This document shows, piece after piece, positions 24,734 to 33,600 of a stretch of 54,295 nucleotides of DNA. A program made the translations under genes and the position numbers. The DNA is from a bacterium (GTDB taxonomy: Bacteria; Armatimonadota; Zipacnadia; Zipacnadales; UBA11051): positions 1 to 54,295 of the forward strand of contig JAUVVY010000027.1 in NCBI GenBank assembly GCA_030604405.1, in the 5' to 3' direction. Every line of letters starts with the position of its first letter. Within the stretch, counting starts at the first letter, position 1. Below the pieces are notes generated by a model. The model was not told the DNA's origin. It searched no databases and saw nothing but the letters and a program-made list of their open reading frames with translations.

Positions 24734-24907
24734 GGAAATTGGGGACTGTCACCTATTTCTCAGAGGAGTAGGACTGCAATTCACAGAAATCGCAAGAAAT
24801 GGGTGACTGTCCCCAATTTCCCGGGCTAATGGCCTGCAGTCGTTAGTCGTAATGGAGGGGCCGTGTCGAGCATCGGACGACAGTGTCGTCCGATGGGAGC
24901 CCGGCCC
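24592..24907. repeat. 86-bp direct repeat, two copies, each with a 25-bp palindrome
   Basis: Copies at 24592-24677 and 24822-24907 differ at one base. Each contains CATCGGACGACA-N-TGTCGTCCGATG (24641-24665 and 24871-24895), a perfect 12-bp stem around one base, and the single difference is that central base. The first copy lies inside the MITE relic. The second follows a REP palindrome, so one end of the relic was duplicated around an insertion or by template switching. Confidence 0.85.
24735..24820. repeat. Long inverted repeat of GGGGACTGTCACC type
   Basis: Arms 24735-24760 and 24795-24820 pair at 24 of 26 positions with a 34-base loop. The arm core ggggactgtcacc is typical of REP pairs associated with tyrosine transposases. 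No such transposase gene is in the window. Confidence 0.75.
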
Positions 24908-24979
24908 GCCGCCATTGCGGTTGTCCCCTCTCCCTGCGGGAGAGGGGAATGAAAGGGGTGAGGGCGTCGCCTTTCGTAG

Positions 24980-25038
24980 GGGCGTGATTTATCACGCCCT
25001 GCTCTGGCCGCTGATGATCGGGCGCACGCCGTGCGCCC
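24980..25038. repeat. Two short GC-rich hairpins
   Basis: GGGCGTGAT-tt-ATCACGCCC (24980-24999) and GGGCGCAC-gcc-GTGCGCCC (25020-25038) are perfect stems of 9 and 8 bp, 20 bases apart. Neither has a T-run. They look like two more dispersed palindromic elements rather than terminators. Confidence 0.65.
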
Positions 25039-25068
25039 GCGGTCTGTTATTGCCGTCGTCGTTCGGAG

Positions 25069-25119
25069 GGGCCAGTCTCAGGTGTGTTCGGCAGAGCCGA
25101 ACACACCTGAGACTGGCCC
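25069..25119. repeat. Perfect 24-bp stem-loop
   Basis: Left arm 25069-25092 and right arm 25096-25119 are fully complementary over 24 bp around a 3-base loop (aga). The stem runs from GGGCCAGTCTC to GTTCGGC. This is the strongest hairpin in the window. It has no T-run, lies about 590 bp after mnmE and about 245 bp before the end of the minus-strand propeller gene, and no second copy is seen here. Confidence 0.85.
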
Positions 25120-25200
25120 GCGACCTTGCCGCAGGCCCTGCCGCGTGCGCCCTGAGCCTGCCGCAGGCCCTGCCTGTCCGCCATAGCTTTAGCGAAGGCG

Positions 25201-25348
25201 GGAGCTTGCCGAAGGGTATCGCGGCGCAACTTGCAGTGGCATACGGGCCGGTTTCGCTTCGCTCAGCCGGCCCCTCCCTACGACAAGGACGACGTTTCTG
25301 CTGCCGCCACCACCCAACCTAGCGTACCGACACTCTTTACACGCACCC
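25201..25348. repeat. 148-bp dispersed repeat, copy 1
   Basis: From ggagcttgccgaagg to acgcaccc this stretch closely matches 48236-48386, interrupted by small indels. Shared blocks include cgggccggtttcgcttcg, caaggacgacgtt and cccaacctagcgtaccgac. In both places the repeat ends within 20 bp of the stop codon of a minus-strand gene and has the same orientation. Confidence 0.8.
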
Positions 25349-25365
25349 AGCCCGAGGCATTTTCT

Positions 25366-26514
25366 TTACTTAAGACAATAGACCTTCCCGTCGCCTGCTC
25401 CGAAGTACACCCGCCCGTCAACAACCGCCGGCGATGAATAGAGCTTGGCCCCTATCTTTATGCTGCGCACGTCGCGGCCGTTGCTCTTGTCCACAACGTG
25501 GAACCGCGAGTCGTGGTTGCCAAAGAGCAGATAGCGCCCGGACAGAGCCGGTGAGCTATCGGCCACTCCGCCCAAGTTGACCTTCCATAGCTCTTTGCCA
25601 TCGCTGAGCCGGGCGGCGAACAGCGCTGTCGCTGATGTGTAGCCGCTTACCGTTGCGTAATACAGTGTGGCGTCGTCAGCGACGGCCGTGTGCAGTAGTG
25701 ATGATTGCCCGGTCTTGGCCCAAAGCTCTCTGCCGCTGGACTTGTCGAAGGCAAGCAGGTACTTGATCTTCGCCGCGCGCAATGCCGTCGGCGACATCAC
25801 GCTGACCACCACAGCGGTGTCGGTCACTAGTGGCGCTGTTACTACGCCGCCTGTCACCTTTGCCGTCCATATCTCGGTGCCGGTGGCTGCGTCGCGAGCC
25901 CAGAAGCTACCATCCTCGTCGCCATAATAGACTACGCCGGCCTCATCGGCTGCCGCGGCCCCGCTGACCGGGCCGCCCTGCTGCTCCCAAACCGGCTTGC
26001 CTGTGTCGGCCTCGACGCACTTAAAGCTGCCGTCCATAGAGCCAAAGTACACACGGCCCGCGAAGACCAGCGGGGAGGCCACTACCGGCCGCCAGGTGCG
26101 CACCCGCCACAGCATCTTGCCGCTGTCGGCGTCAAAGGCATACAGGCAGCGGTCAACCGATCCCACGTACACGGTCCCATCGTGCACGGCCGGCGATGAT
26201 ACCACACAGCCGTCGGCCTGCGCCTCCCAGATGACCGAGCCATCCGCCTCGTCAAGACAGAACACCGAGCCATCGGCAGTACCCGCGAAGATCTTGCCAT
26301 CAACTACCGCCGGCGAGGAATCGACACTGCTGCCCAGCTTTGCTGTCCAGGCCACCTCCAGAGTCGTGGCCGCCACAGTGCCCGCCGTGCCGCTGCGGTG
26401 GATGTCGCCACGCAGCATCGGCCAGTCCTCAGCTACAGCGCCGCCGGCGGCCAGCATGAGGCTCACGATCAAAATCCGGAAGCACGATTTGGTTCCCACT
26501 GCCGGTTCCTTCAC
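25366..26514 (-). CDS. Exported PQQ-like beta-propeller repeat protein
   Basis: A 382-residue protein with a signal peptide (about 1-28, ILIVSLMLAAGGAVAED) followed by eight or so repeats of the PQQ/YvrP type. Examples are SSPAVVDGKIFAGTADGSVFCLDEADGSVIWE and its variants, each with an xDGxVYxLDAxTGxxxW pattern. This forms a seven- or eight-bladed propeller. It has no dehydrogenase motifs, so it is more likely a scaffold like BamB than a quinoprotein enzyme. It is the last gene of the 19-kb minus-strand block of exported proteins. The start is GTG 26514; no strong ribosome binding site is seen. Confidence 0.88.
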   Translation of the reverse strand: MKEPAVGTKSCFRILIVSLMLAAGGAVAEDWPMLRGDIHRSGTAGTVAATTLEVAWTAKLGSSVDSSPAVVDGKIFAGTADGSVFCLDEADGSVIWEAQADGCVVSSPAVHDGTVYVGSVDRCLYAFDADSGKMLWRVRTWRPVVASPLVFAGRVYFGSMDGSFKCVEADTGKPVWEQQGGPVSGAAAADEAGVVYYGDEDGSFWARDAATGTEIWTAKVTGGVVTAPLVTDTAVVVSVMSPTALRAAKIKYLLAFDKSSGRELWAKTGQSSLLHTAVADDATLYYATVSGYTSATALFAARLSDGKELWKVNLGGVADSSPALSGRYLLFGNHDSRFHVVDKSNGRDVRSIKIGAKLYSSPAVVDGRVYFGAGDGKVYCLK

Positions 26515-26518
26515 TCAA

Positions 26519-26553
26519 AGACGCCGCCCGGCCAGGATTGACGGACGGCGTCT
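26519..26553 (-). terminator. Stem-loop between lipoprotein and propeller genes
   Basis: AGACGCCG and CGGCGTCT form an 8-bp stem with a 19-base loop. Read on the minus strand it is followed by TTTGAG, a weak T-tract, 37 bases past the lipoprotein stop. It ends five bases before the propeller start codon, so it could equally attenuate read-through into that gene. Confidence 0.4.
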
Positions 26554-26589
26554 GTGCTATGTACTCTCGAAATGCAACTTGCCGATCGC

Positions 26590-27003
26590 TCAGGACCACG
26601 GATCGGGCGGCTTGTCGCCGGAATCGATGAGACGTATCGGCGCTGCCAGCGGGTAGGTCTCGTTGGCAGTTACGTCCACCAGGATTGGGTCATCAGAGGG
26701 CAGCGCAAGGCTTGTGTCCGGCGGGATAGTCACAGTCAGCACCTGGTTGTTGGCGGGCGCGATGCCGGTGATCGTGAAATTGCCGCCACCAGCCGTGCTG
26801 ACAGCGCTCTTGCCTCCGACGGTTAGTGTCACGCCGCCGAGTCCCTGGTCGCTGATGAAGTACAGGACCTGCCCCGACACACTGCCTGTGTTGTCGTCCT
26901 GGCCGCCTCCGTTGCCGCCGCCGCCACAACCCGGCAGACCCGTGACAATGAGTGCCGCGATGCCAATCGTCATGATTAGTTGCCATCTTGTGTGCCTGCT
27001 CAT
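26590..27003 (-). CDS. Small lipoprotein with carboxypeptidase-regulatory-like domain
   Basis: A 137-residue lipoprotein with lipobox LPGC (signal about 1-25) and a Gly-rich spacer. One beta-sandwich domain reads VSGQVLYFISDQGLGGVTL, GGKSAVSTAGGGNFTITGI and ends VDVTANETYPLAAPIRLID. The pattern is that of carboxypeptidase regulatory-like (CarboxypepD_reg) domains, which serve as structural or binding modules on cell surfaces. It is a paralogue of the next gene. AGGAG lies ten bases before the ATG. It probably sits in the outer or cytoplasmic membrane; the ligand is unknown. Confidence 0.8.
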   Translation of the reverse strand: MSRHTRWQLIMTIGIAALIVTGLPGCGGGGNGGGQDDNTGSVSGQVLYFISDQGLGGVTLTVGGKSAVSTAGGGNFTITGIAPANNQVLTVTIPPDTSLALPSDDPILVDVTANETYPLAAPIRLIDSGDKPPDPWS

Positions 27004-27148
27004 ACTCTCTTCACTCCTGTAACTTCATTGTAACGCGCCGTTTTAGCGTTCCTACGTCGGTCGCCATGCCCACTAGACGTTGCCGACTGCGGGCAGTTCA
27101 CATCTCCGCCGCGCACCTTCGCCCCACATCACATCTCCAGCAAACTGA

Positions 27149-27583
27149 TCACCAGGGCGGAGGCGGCGGCGAGCCAAGCATGATCAAGCGTATGGGCTCA
27201 GATAGATTCGTTGTCTGATCTACAACAACATCAACATAGACAGGTTCATCGGACTCCAGCACGTACGAACTCGGTGGCTGCACCGTCAGCAGTTGGCCGT
27301 CGCCCTCAGTTATGTCTGTTATGACGAAATTACCGTCGCTGTCGCTGACGCTGCTCTGGCCACCGACGCTGACTACAGCATCTGCCAGACCCGTGCCGTA
27401 GCAAACAACTTGGCCACTAATGTTGCCTGTAGTTGCCACCTCGCCGTCGCCATTGTCACCGTTGACAGGGTCGCCGTTGCTAGGGTCCCCGCCACCTCCG
27501 CCACCACAGCCAACCACCACAGCGAGACTGAGTGCTACAAGGCTCGTCGTCACCAGCAGCAGCCACGAGCTGCCCCTGCCCAT
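27149..27583 (-). CDS. Small lipoprotein, paralogue of the adjacent one
   Basis: A 144-residue lipoprotein with lipobox VVGC followed by GGGGGG and an Asp/Asn-rich spacer. A single domain shares its frame with the neighbouring 137-residue protein: ISGQVVCYG.., GGQSSVSDSDGNFVITDI, GDGQLLTVQPPSSYVLESDEPVYVDV, PIRLI. GAGGAG lies ten bases upstream of the ATG. The gene starts 74 bp after the stop of the 3304-residue protease gene, so it is likely the third gene of one transcript. The pair arose by tandem duplication. Confidence 0.8.
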   Translation of the reverse strand: MGRGSSWLLLVTTSLVALSLAVVVGCGGGGGGDPSNGDPVNGDNGDGEVATTGNISGQVVCYGTGLADAVVSVGGQSSVSDSDGNFVITDITEGDGQLLTVQPPSSYVLESDEPVYVDVVVDQTTNLSEPIRLIMLGSPPPPPW

Positions 27584-27657
27584 ACTGTGTTAACTCCTCG
27601 ATTGCTTGTTGTCGCACTTCCTGCTGTCAGCGTTCTTCGTGTAGCCCCGGTCACCGA

Positions 27658-30600
27658 TTACCGGTTCAGGTTGATTCTGGCCAGCGCCCGTGACTGCTGA
27701 CCGTTGTCGGCCATCGCCCGGATCTCTATCAGATACGGGCCCGAGGGAACCTTTGCTCCCGTCTGATTGGACAGGTTCCAGGTCTCTGCGTTCAGACCCG
27801 CGGATACTGCCTTATCAGCCGCCAGCACCTTCACACACCGGCCGGCCATGTTGCGCACCATGACGCTGACCTTGCAGCGCTGCGACACGCTGTAGGTGAC
27901 TACGGCGCTGCCGCTCTGCTGGACGGTTGTTGCCGTCGAGATGGTGAGGCTGCTAACCGACCGCGGGCGCACCTCTAGCCGGAAGTTGCGAAGGCTCATA
28001 CCCTCGCCGCTGCGGTACGTGTAGGCCTGCATGGTTCTGGCATACACGGTCTTGCCTGCATCCAAGTCGGTCAGCATGACCTCGTATTGGTGGGGTATGG
28101 TGCTCAGATCCGGCAGCATTACCCTGACGTCCGACGCGCCTACACCGCAGCTTACGACGAATTGATAGCTATCGGCGCCGCTGCTCTGGTCGCGGATGTC
28201 TCTGGACAGATACTGTCCGCTGTCATTGACGAAATAGACATCTACGGTTGCCGGTGCTGTCGGCGGATTCAACAACGTGTGCTCCGCACCCGCGCCCGGG
28301 ATTACCCCGGCCACGCTGCAGGTGTCGCTGCGGCCGCTGGCCGTCGCAATTACCGGCAGGATATAGCCACTGCCGATGTCGGCCTGCTGCGGCTCGGCAA
28401 CGGCGGCCGTTGCTGTGGCTGCCGACGTTATGGTCAGCGAGCAGCCGCCCGTCACGCACAGTACCCAAGCGCCTTCCCACGCCTGTATGTTATCGCGCAC
28501 CGCATTGATGGTGGGCTTGGAGGATACCAGGTCGTAGCTGCCAGTGTCGGTGTTATAGACGAACGCATAGGGCCGTATGCCGCCAGCGACAGTCGGCTGG
28601 AAGTTGGCAAACGGCGTGGGGCCGGCGAACGGGTTGGCGATCGTATTCCAACCCACACCTACCCCTATGCTCACTGGCCTGGAGGCGTTTGTGGGATCGG
28701 CGGCAATGGACAGGTCGGCTGGGCGGGCGAAACGTACAAAATAGCCCGATCCTGGCCGGACCCGCATGAAGTCGGTGTCGCCGTGCTGTTCTGCCAGCAG
28801 GTAAGCCGGCGGGTCGGCGGTGGGATCCCAGCGCGCCACCTCGGTGGTGTTGAACACGGCCACCGGATTGCTGTCCACCGGCGTCCCCGGCACACCTATG
28901 AGATTGGCGCCCGCGGGGAATGAGTTACTCAGCTCAAAGTAGGCGGTGAAGTCCGCGCCAGTGTAGTCAGGCGGCACTGTCACCTCGAGCTGCGCCGGCA
29001 GCAGTTTGTAGCCGACCTTCGAGGCGCTGACTGAGTGCGTGCCCATCTCAACATTGGTCAGCGTGTATCCGCCCGCTGAACTGGTTATCGCCACGCTACC
29101 ACCGTCAGTTACCTCAACGCCTTGCACTCGTTGGCCGGCGCTGTCATAGACCGTGCCCGAGATCGAGAACGTATCGGGCACAGCGGTGAAGTTCTGACCC
29201 GTGACATCGCTGTCGGTGATCTCGGCGACCCGGTTGACGGGCTCGAAGTGATAGTACTGCAGCGATGGCGTCAACGTGTACTGCCCGCGCCGCAGGCCGC
29301 TGATTGAGTAGTTGCCGCTGGCGTTGGTCTGCACGCTGCTGCTACCGCAAACGATCGCCACTGCCGCCACCCCGTCGCCATCACGGTCAACGACACGCCC
29401 ACTGACGCTGTAGGTTACCAGCGCGCCCACGAAGTTGACGTCGGTCGCATCCCCGGGCACGACGCCGACGGTGACCGGTTGCGATGTCGGAGCGAAGGTC
29501 CATTCGTCCTTGGTCGGCGTCACTGTGTAATCGCCGGCGACCATACCCGTCAACAGATACGCGCCGTTGCCGTCAGTGGTCGTCGCACGCCCGTTGCAGG
29601 TCATCGTCACGCCGGGCACCGGCTCAGATTGTGCCGTCAGCACGAAGCCGGATATTATGTACGTTAGCTCATCCTCTGTGATGAACCAGTAGGTCTTTGC
29701 GGTCGTGACACCGACGTTGTCCTCAACATACACGTCCACATCTATCTCCGTGGAGTACGGGAGCGGATCTTGTGGCGTGAATGTGACGAATACGCTGTTC
29801 CCTTGCTCAGTCGTGTCGAGCGTACCGGTGACTTGCTCGGTGCCGCCCGCCCCGTTTGCAAAGCTGGCCGATACATCTATCGAGGCGACGTTGACGCCGG
29901 ACTGGGTGTCGGTCATGCGCATACTGATCTCGGTGTCCACAGGCACATCGGTGGCACTCTCCGCCGGACTGAACTGGTCAATGACCACGCCGGTGTCGTC
30001 CACCGCGGTATCGAAGCTCCAGGCGACTGTGAAGCTATTGCCTGCAAAGTCCGATACGGATACGCTCACGCGGTAGCTGCTATTGTACAGTAGGTCCTCC
30101 GGCGGCGTGTACCTGCACGCGATGTCGAGGTTGCCATCAATCGGGTTGGTGGTCACATCTGCGGTGATGTCCTGGCCGTCGAATGTGACGCTCAGGGAGC
30201 TGAGGTCAATACCCGACTTGTCATCCGTCAGGTGGAAGGTAACCGGTGAGCCCACCGCTATGCCGGCCGCTTCGTCAGCCGGTGACTGCTGTCCGACCCC
30301 CGGATCCGTAGTGTCGGCCACCACATCGAAGCTCCAGTCGGCGGTGCCCGTATTGCCGTCATTGTCATCAACTGAAACAGAGACATTCACCGTGTCATTC
30401 CAGGCAAAGTCGTTGACCGGGTCAACGTCAACCTGCGTGGAGGTGGTCTGGTCGATCACATCTATATCAGTGGTGACCACGGTCCCATTCACTGTCACCT
30501 CGACTGTGAGTGTGCTCAAGTCGAGGCCGACGCCGGGGTCGGTCATCCGGAAGCTGATGTTGGTATCCAGGTCAACTTCGTCTGCGCCGTCAGCCGGTGA

Positions 30601-33600
30601 CAGGTTGTCAATGACAGGCGCCGTGGTGTCACGAGTCGTTAGTTCTTCGGTCGCAACCGGGACCGCCGCACTCGGGTTGGGCACCTCGTCATAGCCCACC
30701 ACTGCGAAGTAGTAGGTGGTGTTCGGCGTCAGGCCGTCCACAGTTATTGTCTGCGGGCCGGCGACCGTTTGCGCATACAGTTGCGCGTCGGCAGCGCCGG
30801 TGTTGGCGAAGTCGTTCTCTCCGTAATAGACGCTGTAACCAGACACATCTATCTGGGCTGTTTCATCGTATCCAGACCAGTCGAGATCCGCGCTGCGACC
30901 GTGCTGGCCAGATGTAACCGTCAGGTTGCTGGTCGGAGAGTTAACCCGCGCCGGCGCCTCTGTGTCCACCACAGTAGCGGTGTCCGTCTGCTCGTCCGGG
31001 TCGGGGTTGTTATCGTCGTCCTTGTCGCGGTAATACGCTCCGATCTGTGCACCGCTCGCCCCAGCGATAACGTTGAGCTGTCCGTTGGAACTTGTTGCGT
31101 CGTTGGCGGGGCCGAGCGCGCCGTGAATTGCAATCTCGCCGCGGAAGATACCGTCGTTGATATTCCGCTCCTGCAGCGTGACCGTTTCCCGATCGGTCAG
31201 GTCAGCGGTGTAAATCAACACATCTATGCTCTCGCGGAATGTCGGATCGAGATTCTCATCCTGGTCGTCAATCTCGACATAGACTGTGCCGGTCTCTTCA
31301 TACTGGGTGGTATCGTTCCAGGTGCTATCAACGAACAGCATGGTGCTGTCAGAGCCGACTGTCGGCCCGAGGCCGGTATCAGGCGCTGTCTCCGGCAGCC
31401 GCGCCGAGTTCTCGGTGAAGAATACCCAGGTGTGTGTGCGGTAACCCAGGTCCGTCCCGGCAATGCCGACCGCATAGACTACCCCGTTCTGGAAGTCACT
31501 TTGAGTCGGGTCCACCGGGTTCACCGCTACCATAGGCAGCGTCTGCTCCACGCCCGCCACGCCCAGGTCTATCGTCACCCGCACCCAGCCAGGCGCGTCG
31601 CCCTCGGCATCCTCGTAGGTTACACGGTATTCATAGAAAGTCTCGAGGCCGCCATAGCGCGGATTGACAAATCGGTCTGGCTCCGTGACAGGATACCCTT
31701 CAGACAACACCGGGTCCTGGTTCTCCGTATCCAGATAGAAGTTCTGGATATCGCTCCACTCTGACATCGCGCCGCTGTCGTCAACCGCACGCACACGCCA
31801 GTACCATGTGGTCAGGTCCTCCAGCACCTCCGTCGCTGTTAGCCAGTTCTCACCGTCGTTGCCGGTGTACTGGTAGGCCACGTTGGCGGTGAAATTCGCC
31901 GGCGACGTATTGGCCTTCGACAGTTCCACGATGTAATGCAGATTGGTGCTATTGTCAGTGTAGTCTGGGTCGTCAGAATGATTCCAGGAGAAGCGGGGCG
32001 TGCTGTCGTTTATGGTGACCCCGTTGGCAGGGCTGAAGCCCGACGTCGGTGGCTCAGGCGTATTGTTTTGGGTGTTGACCCAGAAGCTCTGAGCCGCGCT
32101 CCAGTCGGAGTACAGTCCCGTGCCATCCAGGTCGCGGGCTCGCACCCGGTACCAGTACTGAGTATCGTCTTCGGGGTCGTCCAGGTCCACATCCACTGTT
32201 ACCGAAACTGTCTGCTGACCCGGAGGCAGTTCCCCGGCGGCCAGTGTCTTATGCAACTCCGTCTTGTACGGCCCCTCATCAAGGTTCGGCTCGTCGTTGA
32301 TCTGCACGTAGAAGTCAATAGTGTCCAGCACATCGCTTTCATCCGGGTCCGGCGGACTAGCGGTATTCCAACTGATTGCAGGTCGTGCTGTGTTGACCTC
32401 CTCATCGTTGCTGGGTGAGAACAAGGCTTCCGGCGGGTACGGCGGACGGTTCTCCACAACCTCGAACTGCTGCACTGATACCGCGGACCAGTCCGGGTCG
32501 TCAAGAACGTCGTGGTTGGAGTACGTCCCCTGTGCGTCCTTGGTCATCACCCGCCAGTAGTACACCACGCCAACGGTGAGCGGCTGGCCACCCGGATGCT
32601 CGAACCACATCCGGTCGGTGTCGGTCATCGGATCGCCGTCAGGCGTGAGGGCGGGCACCGGAATGTCGTTCTGATCCACTGCCGGGCTGCTGAAGTCGTC
32701 GTTGTCGTCAACCTGGAGGTAGTAAAGTAACGTGTCGAAGGTGTCATTGGCATCCGAGTCGGTGCCGTGGTCCCAGCGATAGGTGGGCGTAGTGTCGGTG
32801 ATTTGCAGTGGCGTCGGCGAACCGTGCGGCCAGAACCCAGAGTCAGGAGCGGTCGGCGCCTGGTTGCCGATGAGCTGGAAGTGCAGAGTGACGCTTGCCG
32901 GCGAGCGGGCACCGTCGGTGTCCACAGTCCGCAGCCGCCAGTAGTAATCAACCGTCTGGTCGGCCGGGTCGTCCAGCTCGTTAGCAGGCGGCAGCGTGAA
33001 CTCTGTCACGCCCGGATTGGCCTGCGTGTTGCTACTGAAGATGATATTGGTCATCAGCAGATCGTCGGCCAATTCGATCTCGTAATAGAGGTCCGCCGGG
33101 TCGTCAGCAGTGGCCGGGTCGCCCGGGTCCGTCGGATTGTCGGTGGCCCCATCCCAGCGGAACACCGGCGTGCGGTCGCTGATAATGGCGAACGTTGTTG
33201 GAGCGGCTGGCGGCATGTCAGCCGGCTCGAACCCGTCCTCCGGAGGATTCGGCAGCGCGTTGGGTTGGATCACTGTTGACGCCTGGCTCTTGACCAGTGT
33301 CCCGGGCGGTACCGGCAGCGGGTCGCCGTTCTCATCCTCAGTGAAATTCAGCGGTGACACCGAGTCCTGCTGAGCCGGCGGGTGGCTCGGGTTGGTGACC
33401 AGAGTGATATAACCTGCAGTCAGCAGCTTAATCTGCACCTGTGCGCCGACCGGAGCCTCATCCTCCACATCCACCGACAGCAGCCAGTACTTGTCGTTCT
33501 CGGGCTCGTCGGCGTGTGGTATCGTGCGCAGGCTAATCGGGTCCACGTCATCGAGCTGCAGCAGCGCCCGCGGTACGCCGCCTACGTCCGCGAAGTTCGC

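Larger units (their letters stand above)
24481..25365. other. 885-bp gene-free region made of nested repeats
   Basis: No gene is credible here. From left to right it holds: the GTCGGGCT half-hairpin (about 24546-24553), a MITE relic, an 86-bp direct repeat in two copies flanking a REP palindrome, a CTCTCCC...GGGAGAG hairpin, two GC-rich hairpins, a 24-bp perfect stem, and a 148-bp dispersed repeat shared with 48.2 kb. Open frames in it are short and have no coding character. Confidence 0.75.

Noticed and set aside
24481-25365. tRNA or other structured RNA gene
   Set aside because: The stems are perfect or near-perfect palindromes without cloverleaf or conserved tRNA bases; they recur as dispersed repeats.
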